A stretch of DNA of 6,425 nucleotides. It comes from Oscillospiraceae bacterium (GTDB lineage: Bacteria > Bacillota_A > Clostridia > Oscillospirales > Oscillospiraceae). Below are positions 1-5,580 of the stretch, in pieces. Position 1 is the stretch's first letter. Every line of letters starts with the position of its first letter. Made by a program: the position numbers and the translations under genes. Under the pieces are notes generated by a model. The model worked only from the letters and a program-made list of their open reading frames with translations. It was not told the DNA's origin and made no database searches. The stretch lies in NCBI GenBank assembly GCA_017481325.1, contig JAFUPG010000003.1, forward strand, positions 1 to 6,425, read 5' to 3'.

Positions 1-410
1 AGGCAGTCGATGAGCATGGTGAAGAGATAACCGTCAGTTGCAGGATCGTAGTAGTCGAAGCACAGTTCAGCGTAGGCCAGCACGGAGTAAGTATCTACGG
101 TGGTGTAGTACTCGTTGCCCTCGGCATCGAAGAAGTGGAGCACGGCTCTCAGCTCGCTGCCCATTTCTACGGACTGAATGCCTGCCAGATTGAAGAGCAT
201 ACGCTCGGGATCGGTGGTCAGGTCGGGATAGAGGGTCACGGTTTCCACGGTCTTCTCGCCGCCGCCCATGGGGTAGCGATCCTTTTCAACGGTCAGGTAT
301 GCGCCCTCGGTGACGTAGTTGGGAACTGCTGCCAGAATATCGGCCAGCTTGATGCGGTAGTTCATCTGCAGGTCGGAGTCGAAGCTGACAGTGTGGCTGA
401 CCTTGACGGT
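1..410 (-). other. C-terminal domain of the secreted hydrolase, incomplete
   Basis: From residue 1367 the sequence reads VKVSHTVSFDSDLQMNYRI, then LTVEKDRYPMGGGEKTV, a central LFNLAGIQSVEMGSELRA, and YYTTVDTYSVLAYAEL before the window edge. I recall a recurrent domain of this layout (initial MNY strand, mid-domain AVEM-type motif, late DxYSVxxYA) near the C-termini of large surface or dockerin-bearing proteins in gut Clostridia, usually followed by a LLVDLLNYGAAAQ-type helix. The last visible residues, FTMLIDC, would start that helix. Its function is not known to me. Confidence 0.5.
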
Positions 411-3400
411 AACCTCAGTAGGCTCGGCTTCGCCGGATACGACGGTGATGTTCTCAAACTTGGAGATGCCACGGTAGAGACCCAACTCTACGTTTTCATT
501 ATTTTCAGCGGGCGTTGCGGTGGCGGTGAAGGCGGTTTCGTTGCCTGCACCGGTGACGGTGACGGTCAGGTCACCGCCGTTGCTACGTGCAACGGTCACG
601 TGGAACTTGCAGCCGTTGCCGCTGAGCCAGTCGTAGTTCACGCCGCCCACCTTTATAAAGGTCTGGTTGCCGGAGCCGTTGTTGGAGTCCAGCTCGATGG
701 TGACACCCAGCACCTTGATATAGGTGGAAGAACTATTGTCGTTGGTCACATCCAGTTCGAGAGTGAAGTTGTCCTGATCCTTAAGGAGATCATTCCACAC
801 ACGGTTATGGGTGGCTTCGTTGTAGGTGACGGTCAGATTTGCCTCGTCGGTGGCTGTCCAGCCGCTGAAGTCGCCGCTGTCGTTATCCCAGCCGAAGTCG
901 CCGGGGGTCTTGACCTCCACGGGAGGCTGCTCCTCCACGCCGCTCAGATCCACATTGGCGCTGAAATAGCGCAGAGCCGTATTGGCCACCACACGGTAGC
1001 CCGCATTGTTGGGATGGAGGCCGTCGGCCAGCAGCCACTCTCTGCCACGCATATCGTAGTAGGAATCGGCATAGATGCAGCCGAACTCCTCTGCCAGGGC
1101 ACGGATCCCCGCATTCCAGGCGATGATATCGGCGCTGCTCTGGTCGTTATGACCCTTGGCACAGAGGCCGAAGACGATGATGACGGTATCGGGTAGGGCA
1201 GCACGGATCTCCGTCAGGTAGCCACGGTAGTCGGAGATGAAGGTCTCGTAGGTGGTACCTGCGTGGTAGTCGTTGATGCCGTAGGCGATGGTCATGAGGT
1301 CGGGGTTGTTGGGAACGATATAGTCCTGCACCGTGTCCTTGGCGGCGGGGAATACGCCGTTGCCGCTGGTGGTGGACATCATGGTGCCGGAGATGGCCTT
1401 ATTGATGAGGGTCAGTTCGCTGCCCTGGGCGGCTTCTGCCAACTCGGCGAAGAGGTAGACCCAGGCATCCGTGCGGTTCAGAGCGCAGGCACCCTCGGAG
1501 ATGCTGTCGCCCACTGCCACATAGGTGGTGAAGGGAGCGCCGGACTTCAGGACACGGGCGCTGCGGCTGATCTTCAGGGTCTCGGTGTAGAACAGCAGGT
1601 TGGCGCTTGCATGATCTGCCAGAGTACTACGGTCTGCGGCCAGCACATTGGCCATGACCGCTGCCTGATTGGCACCGGAGAGGCTGCGGTACAGGCGGAG
1701 ATCCAGACCCAGCGCCAGATCCTCCACGGCTGCGGTGAGGGAGGCGGTATCGGCAGCAGTGACAAAGGCATTGAGGGCATCCTCGCTGCGGTCGGTGGCA
1801 GCCAGACTGTCCAGATCCAGATTGTAGGAGGTATTGACCGCCAGGCAGGGGTCTTCCCGCATGAGACGGGACAGGATCTCGCCGGAAATCAGGGCATTGC
1901 CCAGGTCGTTGGGGGTCTTGCCGTCGTCGCCGACGGTGTGGGCGGCATCGCCCATGGCGGTGGTGAGGTCGGCATAGATGACACCCTCGGCCAGGGCCAG
2001 CTCATAAAGGGCGGCATTGTAGGAAGCCACTGTCTCTACGCTCACTTCGCCCAGAGCGGCATCGGTGACATAGGGCAGGCCGGTTACTACCACTGTAGCC
2101 CCGCTTTCCTTGACCTCCTTGAGGATCTCAGCATAGGCGGCGATGAAGCTGTCTGCATTCGTACCTGCCAGCAGAGCGCTGAGGCCGTCTGCCAGGATGA
2201 TAAGGTCAGCGCCGCAGGTGGGAAGGGCATCCTTCTCCACGGTGACGGACTCCAGGGCACGAAGCTGATACTTGGCGATATCGCTGTTGAGGCCGCTGAT
2301 CCATTCGCCAATCAGGTCGCCTGCATAGGCTGCCTTGACAAAAGGAATGGCATCGCTGCTGACATCAATATTCTCGAACTTGGCAGCGCCGCCGTAGATA
2401 CCCAGCTCTACCGCATCGCCGGTTTCGGAGGGGGTAAGGGTGTAGTTGACCAGGGCGCTCTGATCCGCACCCAGAATGCCGACGACGATATTGCCGCCTG
2501 CCTTGCGGGTGATGCAAAGGGAGTCTGCGCAGCCTGCGGCATCCAGCCAACGGTCAAAATTGCCGTTGGGCTTGATACCCAGCTGCTCACCGTTGCCGCC
2601 TCTGCCGTCCAGCTCGATGTACTGCCCCAACACCTTCACATAGGCGGAGGTGGCATCGTCCAGATCCAGATCCATGCGGACACAGAAGTTCTCCTGATTC
2701 TCAATCAGGCTCTTCCAAATGCGGTGGTTGTTGGCGGTGTTTTCATAATTGGCGGAGATATTGACACCGTCGATGCTGAGCCAGCCGGAGAAATCCTTCT
2801 CGCCGTTGACCTCGTCGGTATCCCAGCCCCAATCGGCCACGCTCTGTGCCTCCACACCGGCTACGGTGACATTGGAGAACACCGCCTTGCCGGTGCTTTC
2901 CATGACGCCGATGAGCAGATTCTTGTTGGAGGGGTCGGGCACATCCAGAGAGTGGATGACAGGCGTGGCATTGCCTCTGCCCAGAAGCTTGACGGACAGA
3001 GCGCCGCCGTTGCCACGAGCCAGGGTGATATCCACGGTCTGGTTCTGGGCATTGTACCAGTCCCAGCCCACCTTGTCGAAGAGCTGGTTGCCGTTACCGC
3101 CGTCTGCTGCGATCTCAATGACATTGCCCAGCAGTTGGATATAGGCACGGTGGTTCAGGATCTGCACCGTCAGATTCATGGTGAAGTTCTCAGGATCGGT
3201 GAGGACGGTCTTGTAGAGCGTCATATCCATGACAGCGCTGCCGTCTACGGTAATAGCGCCCTCCGCATCTGCCGTCCAGCCGCTGTAGGAAGCATCCTCG
3301 CTGACCCAACCGAATTCGGAGGGAGATACGGACTCGTTTTCCTTCTGCTCGTAGGTGATCGTCACGTTACTAATCTCCGTTGCAGTATTGTTTCTGTAAA

Positions 3401-4508
3401 TCTTGGTCTCACAGGCGGTGCAGGTCTTGATCTCCTCAGTGACCATATTGCCGGAGAAGGTGTAGCTGTCTAAGGTTGCGCCGCTGTCGTTATTGCTGAC
3501 CGTCCAGGTAAAATCACCGGAATCGGCATTGTAAGCCAGCTTCACATGGACATCGTCAATGGGGGCATCCTGCTCGGTAGACCAGTTGAAGGGGCGGTCG
3601 GACCAGCCGGAGCCATCCCAGACCTGGGCGGAAGCCGCTACCTGATACTTGGCGCTGCCATTGCAGAAGCTCTGGATGGAGAACTTGAAATAGTCGTCCG
3701 CAACGGCATTGCGCACAACCAATTCCACCGTATCCGCCCAGGTGTTGGGGGTGGTGGTGCCCGTGACGGTGGGAAGGGTCAGATCGTACTCGAAGACATA
3801 GCTTTTGGAGCTGTCGATCTGATGGTCGGCCACGATCCAATCGCCGTCGCCAACAAAAGTAACGGGTATTCCGGTCACGGTGGGGGTCTCTTCCTCTTCC
3901 ACTGCGTAGGTGATCACCCCATTGCTGATGGTGGCAGCGGTGGAATTGCGGTAGTACTTGGTCTCGCAGGCGCTGCAGGTCTTGATTTCCTCGCTGACCA
4001 TGGTGCCGGAGAAGGTATAGGTATCTACGGTTGCGCCGGTGTCCTTATCGGTGACCGTCCAGGTGAAATCGCCGGAGTCGGCATTGTATTTCAGCTTCAC
4101 ATGGACATTGTCAATGGGAGTGTCCTGCTCGGTAGACCAGTTGAAGGGGCGGTCGGACCAGCCGGAGCCATCCCAGACCTGAGCGGAGACCGCCAGCTGA
4201 TACTTGGCACTGCCGTTGCAGAAGCTCTGAATGGTGAACTTGAAATAGTCGTCAGCAGTGGCATTGCGGACGAAGAAGTCCACCGTGTCTGCCCAGGTAT
4301 TGGGGGTGGTGGTGCTGCCGATGGCGGGGAGCGTCAGGTCGTACTCAAAAGTGTAGCTCTTGGTGCTGTCGATCTGATGGTCGGCCACGATCCAATCGCC
4401 GTCGCCGGTAAAGTTGACAGAGATCCCCTCCGTCGTGGCAAAGACCGCAGCCGGGAGCACCGACAGCAGCATGGCCAAAACCAGCAAAATGCTCAAAAGT
4501 TTTTTCAT
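1..4508 (-). CDS. Giant secreted modular SGNH/GDSL hydrolase (partial, C-terminus off the left edge)
   Basis: This is one open frame of 1,502 visible codons with no stop before the window edge. The start is ATG at 4508, with AAAGGAGG seven bases upstream. Residues 1-24 are a signal peptide (MKK, a Leu-rich core, then AVFA before TTEG), so the protein is exported. Domains in order: tandem modules at 28-203 and 213-388; lectin-like beta modules at 399-553 and 557-719; a degenerate SGNH domain at 721-884; a mostly helical linker at about 885-990; an intact SGNH domain at about 993-1182 (GDSISEG with Ser1002, Gly1041, GIND with Asn1079, DGLHPN with Asp1162 and His1165); a third lectin-like module at 1204-1359; and the start of a C-terminal domain from 1367. 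SGNH enzymes are esterases, lipases or carbohydrate deacetylases; the appended beta modules favour a carbohydrate substrate, which is inference. No cell-wall sorting signal or dockerin is visible, but the C-terminus is missing. A divergent AraC regulator lies upstream. The SGNH assignment is firm; the substrate is unknown. Confidence 0.93.
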   Translation of the reverse strand, partial: MKKLLSILLVLAMLLSVLPAAVFATTEGISVNFTGDGDWIVADHQIDSTKSYTFEYDLTLPAIGSTTTPNTWADTVDFFVRNATADDYFKFTIQSFCNGSAKYQLAVSAQVWDGSGWSDRPFNWSTEQDTPIDNVHVKLKYNADSGDFTWTVTDKDTGATVDTYTFSGTMVSEEIKTCSACETKYYRNSTAATISNGVITYAVEEEETPTVTGIPVTFVGDGDWIVADHQIDSSKSYVFEYDLTLPTVTGTTTPNTWADTVELVVRNAVADDYFKFSIQSFCNGSAKYQVAASAQVWDGSGWSDRPFNWSTEQDAPIDDVHVKLAYNADSGDFTWTVSNNDSGATLDSYTFSGNMVTEEIKTCTACETKIYRNNTATEISNVTITYEQKENESVSPSEFGWVSEDASYSGWTADAEGAITVDGSAVMDMTLYKTVLTDPENFTMNLTVQILNHRAYIQLLGNVIEIAADGGNGNQLFDKVGWDWYNAQNQTVDITLARGNGGALSVKLLGRGNATPVIHSLDVPDPSNKNLLIGVMESTGKAVFSNVTVAGVEAQSVADWGWDTDEVNGEKDFSGWLSIDGVNISANYENTANNHRIWKSLIENQENFCVRMDLDLDDATSAYVKVLGQYIELDGRGGNGEQLGIKPNGNFDRWLDAAGCADSLCITRKAGGNIVVGILGADQSALVNYTLTPSETGDAVELGIYGGAAKFENIDVSSDAIPFVKAAYAGDLIGEWISGLNSDIAKYQLRALESVTVEKDALPTCGADLIILADGLSALLAGTNADSFIAAYAEILKEVKESGATVVVTGLPYVTDAALGEVSVETVASYNAALYELALAEGVIYADLTTAMGDAAHTVGDDGKTPNDLGNALISGEILSRLMREDPCLAVNTSYNLDLDSLAATDRSEDALNAFVTAADTASLTAAVEDLALGLDLRLYRSLSGANQAAVMANVLAADRSTLADHASANLLFYTETLKISRSARVLKSGAPFTTYVAVGDSISEGACALNRTDAWVYLFAELAEAAQGSELTLINKAISGTMMSTTSGNGVFPAAKDTVQDYIVPNNPDLMTIAYGINDYHAGTTYETFISDYRGYLTEIRAALPDTVIIVFGLCAKGHNDQSSADIIAWNAGIRALAEEFGCIYADSYYDMRGREWLLADGLHPNNAGYRVVANTALRYFSANVDLSGVEEQPPVEVKTPGDFGWDNDSGDFSGWTATDEANLTVTYNEATHNRVWNDLLKDQDNFTLELDVTNDNSSSTYIKVLGVTIELDSNNGSGNQTFIKVGGVNYDWLSGNGCKFHVTVARSNGGDLTVTVTGAGNETAFTATATPAENNENVELGLYRGISKFENITVVSGEAEPTEVTVKVSHTVSFDSDLQMNYRIKLADILAAVPNYVTEGAYLTVEKDRYPMGGGEKTVETVTLYPDLTTDPERMLFNLAGIQSVEMGSELRAVLHFFDAEGNEYYTTVDTYSVLAYAELCFDYYDPATDGYLFTMLIDC
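432..899 (-). other. Lectin-like beta module C (residues 1204-1359)
   Basis: This is the third copy of the lectin-like module: FGWDND...DFSGW opening, HNRVWNDLLKDQDNF, TYIKVLGVTIELDSNNGSGNQ, and closing LGLYRGISKFENITV. It aligns well by eye with module B, sharing the HNRVW/NHRIW, VLGxxIELD and KFENI signatures. It sits behind the active SGNH domain. Carbohydrate binding is inferred. Confidence 0.6.
963..1532 (-). other. Active SGNH/GDSL catalytic domain (residues 993-1182)
   Basis: All four SGNH blocks are present. Block I GDSISEG carries the nucleophile Ser1002; block II NKAISG carries Gly1041; block III AYGIND carries Asn1079; and block V DGLHPN carries Asp1162 and His1165. The length of about 190 residues is normal for a GDSL_lipase_2-type (PF13472-like) domain. 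The family hydrolyses ester bonds, often acetyl groups on sugars, using a Ser-His-Asp triad. Export and the flanking beta modules suggest an extracellular glycan or plant polymer as target, but which ester is unknown. Confidence 0.9.
1857..2348 (-). other. Degenerate SGNH-hydrolase domain (residues 721-884), probably catalytically dead
   Basis: The segment follows the SGNH block order but lacks the catalytic residues. Block I reads AGDLIGE where the active copy has VGDSISEG, so the nucleophile Ser is Leu732. The block III region reads LADGLSA where the active copy has IAYGIND, replacing the oxyanion Asn by Ser777. The last block reads DDGKTPNDLG against ADGLHPNNAG, replacing the catalytic His by Thr865 while keeping Asp862. 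The block II Gly is not recognisable and the block I-III spacing is shorter. The intervening strand and helix pattern (KESGATVVVTGLPYV, then SYNAALYELALAEGVIYADL) is typical of SGNH proteins. A structural or binding role is more likely than catalysis. Confidence 0.72.
2352..2840 (-). other. Lectin-like beta module B (residues 557-719)
   Basis: This is the second module of the set: WGW...DFSGW opening, NNHRIWKSLIENQENF, AYVKVLGQYIELDGRGGNGEQL, then a closing LGIYGGAAKFENIDV. It is clearly closer to module C than to module A. It sits directly in front of the degenerate SGNH domain, just as module C directly follows the active one. Glycan binding is inferred; no calcium or sugar-contact residues can be assigned with confidence. 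Confidence 0.6.
2850..3314 (-). other. Lectin-like beta module A (residues 399-553)
   Basis: This is the first of three related modules in the secreted hydrolase. It opens with FGW...YSGW, has an AYIQLLGNVIEIAADGGNGNQL core, then ITLARGNGGALSVKLLG, and closes with KAVFSNVTV. The alternating hydrophobic pattern resembles concanavalin/LamG-type beta sandwiches, so a glycan-binding role is plausible. It is the most divergent of the three. The family assignment is inference from the pattern alone. Confidence 0.6.
3345..3872 (-). repeat. Tandem module, copy 2 (residues 213-388)
   Basis: This is the second copy of the N-terminal module, about 80% identical in protein to copy 1 by eye (roughly 37 differences over 176 residues) with no insertions or deletions. 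Cys282, Cys363 and Cys366 match Cys97, Cys178 and Cys181 of copy 1. The DNA at 3568-3626 is identical to 4123-4181 over 59 bases, which points to a fairly recent duplication or to gene conversion. A short Glu- and Thr-rich linker (about residues 204-212) separates the copies. Confidence 0.85.
3900..4427 (-). repeat. Tandem module, copy 1 (residues 28-203)
   Basis: This is the first of two in-frame copies at a constant 555-bp pitch. It begins at GISVNFTGDGDW, contains NTWADTV, DDYFKF, FCNGSAKYQ and VWDGSGWSDRPFNW, and ends in a Cys-x-x-Cys segment (Cys178, Cys181) followed by a beta-like YYRNSTAATISNGVITY strand. The Trp- and Tyr-rich, strand-like pattern suggests an extracellular beta-sandwich, possibly carbohydrate-binding. 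I do not recognise a named family. Confidence 0.85.
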
Positions 4509-4515
4509 GTGCTTT

Positions 4516-4523
4516 CCTCCTTT
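4516..4523 (-). promoter_or_regulatory. Ribosome binding site of the secreted hydrolase
   Basis: On the minus strand AAAGGAGG lies seven bases before the ATG at 4508. It is a strong match to the 16S anti-Shine-Dalgarno sequence and fixes the start immediately before the MKKLL signal peptide. Confidence 0.9.
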
Positions 4524-4543
4524 GAAGCTCGAAAATGTTGACA

Positions 4544-4593
4544 ATCATAGTTTAACAGCTTGACAATACTTCCGCAATCCCTTATACTGTCAA
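4544..4593 (-). promoter_or_regulatory. Possible weak leftward promoter of the secreted hydrolase
   Basis: Two poor candidates are visible on the minus strand. One is a -10-like TATGAT at 4549-4544 with no recognisable -35 box (GAAGTA at 17 bp). The other is a perfect -35 TTGACA at 4593-4588 with only a 3-of-6 -10 match (AGTATT) after 17 bp. A core promoter this weak would suit activator-dependent expression. Neither is convincing alone. Confidence 0.3.
4560..4588 (+). promoter_or_regulatory. Sigma-A promoter of the AraC-family gene
   Basis: A perfect -35 box TTGACA (4560-4565) and a -10 box TATACT (4583-4588) are separated by exactly 17 bp. Transcription should start near 4595, giving a leader of about 38 bases. 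The -35 box lies inside one of the repeated TTGACAAT elements, so a protein bound there could block the promoter. Confidence 0.82.
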
Positions 4594-4620
4594 TAAATTA
4601 CACTATTCTGCTATTATTTT

Positions 4621-4627
4621 GAGGTGA
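4621..4627 (+). promoter_or_regulatory. Ribosome binding site of the AraC-family gene, deciding its start
   Basis: GAGGTGA is five bases before the ATG at 4633. A GTG at 4624 is in the same frame and would add three residues, but it lies within this Shine-Dalgarno element and has no good ribosome site of its own. The ATG at 4633 is therefore preferred. Confidence 0.75.
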
Positions 4628-4632
4628 GATGG

Positions 4633-5403
4633 ATGCACGTAATCTCTGCTGACTACGAAAAAGTCTTGGAGAATTCCACATTTTCCTATAAGGATGACCA
4701 TAATTTTCTGATTATTTTAACAAAATCACCGGCAATTTTTCGTTTTCGGGGTGAAAACCATCGGTTGGAAGGACAGCAGCTGCTCTGCTGCCGTCCGGGG
4801 CAGGATGTTGAAATTATACCCACGGAGCACTATTTGATCCTGGACTACGTGGAATTCTCTGCCGAGGACAATCCGGAGATTGAGCAGCTGCTTTTGCCTG
4901 ACCGGAAGCCGGTACAGCCATCTCATTTTTTCGAGCTGGCGGGCTATCTGCGGCATATCTACCATATGTACTACTCTGCCGATCGCTATCGCCTGCAAAA
5001 AATGGCGGGTTTTTTGCAAATCCTGCTCTACAGCGTGGCTTCCGGCGACGAGCTTCCTGCCGACCAATCCCACACCGGTCTGCTGCTGCACCGTCTGCGG
5101 CAGCTGCGTCGCCTGATCTCCGATGATCCCACGGCCTACAAAACCGTGGAGGAGGCCGCTGCCTTCGTAGGGCTGAGTCCCTCACGGTTTCAGCATCTGT
5201 ATCAGCAGTATTTTAAGATCAGCTATATCAATGACCGCATCCGCTCCAAAATGTTCCGTGCCCGATCCCTTTTGAAGGACACGGATTGGACCGTTGCCAG
5301 AATCGCTCAGCACCTGGGCTACGAGACCGAGGCTTTTTTCTCACGGCAGTTTAAGCAGAGAAACGGGGTCTCCCCTGCCGTGTATCGAAAGATGAACGGC
5401 TGA
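4633..5403 (+). CDS. AraC-family transcriptional regulator
   Basis: The protein is 256 residues from the ATG at 4633, a normal length for two-domain AraC regulators. Residues about 20-80 form a cupin-like sensing domain (IFRFRG, then a Gly-Gln-Gln-Leu turn and CCRPGQDVEIIP). Residues about 150-256 carry the double helix-turn-helix DNA-binding domain: the first helix pair lies around 171-195 (VEEAAAFVGLSPSRFQHLYQ) and the second around 219-252, ending in the family signature (VARIAQHLGYETEAFFSRQF, then NGVSPAVYRK). The family usually senses sugars or related small ligands and activates adjacent genes. It is divergent from the secreted SGNH hydrolase across a 124-bp control region with direct repeats, so it probably regulates that gene and perhaps itself. 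It has its own strong sigma-A promoter and is followed by a hairpin terminator. The ligand cannot be told from the sequence. Confidence 0.93.
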   Translation: MHVISADYEKVLENSTFSYKDDHNFLIILTKSPAIFRFRGENHRLEGQQLLCCRPGQDVEIIPTEHYLILDYVEFSAEDNPEIEQLLLPDRKPVQPSHFFELAGYLRHIYHMYYSADRYRLQKMAGFLQILLYSVASGDELPADQSHTGLLLHRLRQLRRLISDDPTAYKTVEEAAAFVGLSPSRFQHLYQQYFKISYINDRIRSKMFRARSLLKDTDWTVARIAQHLGYETEAFFSRQFKQRNGVSPAVYRKMNG

Positions 5404-5430
5404 GAACCTGCGCCGCCGCAAAGCGAAATC

Positions 5431-5456
5431 TCCCATTGGCAAAGAGGCAAAGGGGA
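5431..5456. repeat. Weak imperfect hairpin after the AraC-family gene
   Basis: TCCCATTGGC and GGCAAAGGGGA flank AAAGA and pair imperfectly (TCCC with GGGA, TTG with CAA, with mismatches and a bulge). The composition recalls short dispersed CTCCC...GGGGA palindromes common in some gut Firmicutes, so it may be a decayed copy. No T-tract follows, so it is not a good terminator. The rest of 5404-5492 shows nothing I can name. Confidence 0.25.
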
Positions 5457-5492
5457 ATTTGTCGAACCGTTGGGCACACTCCCGATCAATAT

Positions 5493-5528
5493 CAAAAGCA
5501 GACTGCCTTTGGTGGCAGTCTGCTTTTG
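5493..5528. terminator. Bidirectional intrinsic terminator between the convergent genes
   Basis: AAAAGCAGACTGCC, a six-base loop TTTGGT, and GGCAGTCTGCTTTT form a perfect 14-bp stem, 15 bp with the outer C-G pair at 5493/5528. Either strand gives a GC-rich stem with an A-rich 5' arm and a T-rich 3' arm. It lies 90 bases after the AraC stop and about 30 bases after the tyrS stop, so it can end both transcripts. Confidence 0.9.
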
Positions 5529-5541
5529 TGATCTGTATTTC

Positions 5542-5580
5542 GGCCGGGATGGCTTTGTTTTTAGGCCAGGATGGCTTTGT
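5542..5580. repeat. Short direct repeat straddling the tyrS stop codon
   Basis: GGCCGGGATGGCTTTGT (5542-5558) and GGCCAGGATGGCTTTGT (5564-5580) match at 16 of 17 bases with a 22-bp offset. The copy at 5564 encodes the last residues of TyrS (KAILA) and the other lies just beyond the TAA at 5563-5561. This looks like a small slippage duplication of the gene end; no function is evident. Confidence 0.6.

Larger units (their letters stand above)
4538..4593. promoter_or_regulatory. Candidate AraC-type operator: repeated TTGACA elements in the divergent control region
   Basis: TTGACAAT occurs at 4538-4545 and again at 4560-4567, a direct repeat with a 22-bp pitch, close to the two-helical-turn spacing usual for AraC-family half-sites. 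The inverted hexamer TGTCAA follows at 4588-4593. The 4538 copy has no -10 box at the right distance on the plus strand, so it is not simply another -35 box. The elements sit between the two divergent genes and overlap the right-facing -35 box. Binding by the adjacent AraC protein is inference. Confidence 0.45.

Noticed and set aside
3345..4427. CRISPR array or mobile-element repeat
   Set aside because: There are only two long in-frame copies with coding-type divergence, no spacers, no terminal inverted repeats and no transposase; this is a protein-module duplication.
135..4541. Three long plus-strand open frames (135-1196, 1263-3473, 3546-4541) opposite the secreted hydrolase
   Set aside because: Their translations are Gly/Ala/Val/Ile-rich with no recognisable domain or good ribosome site. 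They arise because the codon bias of the real minus-strand gene leaves few stops on the other strand. The minus-strand frame has a signal peptide, catalytic blocks, repeats and a strong ribosome site.
4345..4548. Minus-strand ORF starting at 4548 and overlapping the hydrolase start
   Set aside because: It is in a different frame, has no ribosome site, and its product is an Arg-rich shadow. The ATG at 4508 with AAAGGAGG seven bases upstream is the real start.
4538..4566. Second rightward sigma-A promoter using TTGACA at 4538-4543
   Set aside because: The sequence 16-18 bp downstream (around TGACAA at 4561) does not resemble a -10 box; the copy is better explained as a repeated regulatory element.
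4726..5185. Minus-strand ORFs opposite the AraC-family gene
   Set aside because: They have no domain signature or ribosome site, and the plus-strand frame encodes a complete, well-conserved AraC-type DNA-binding domain.
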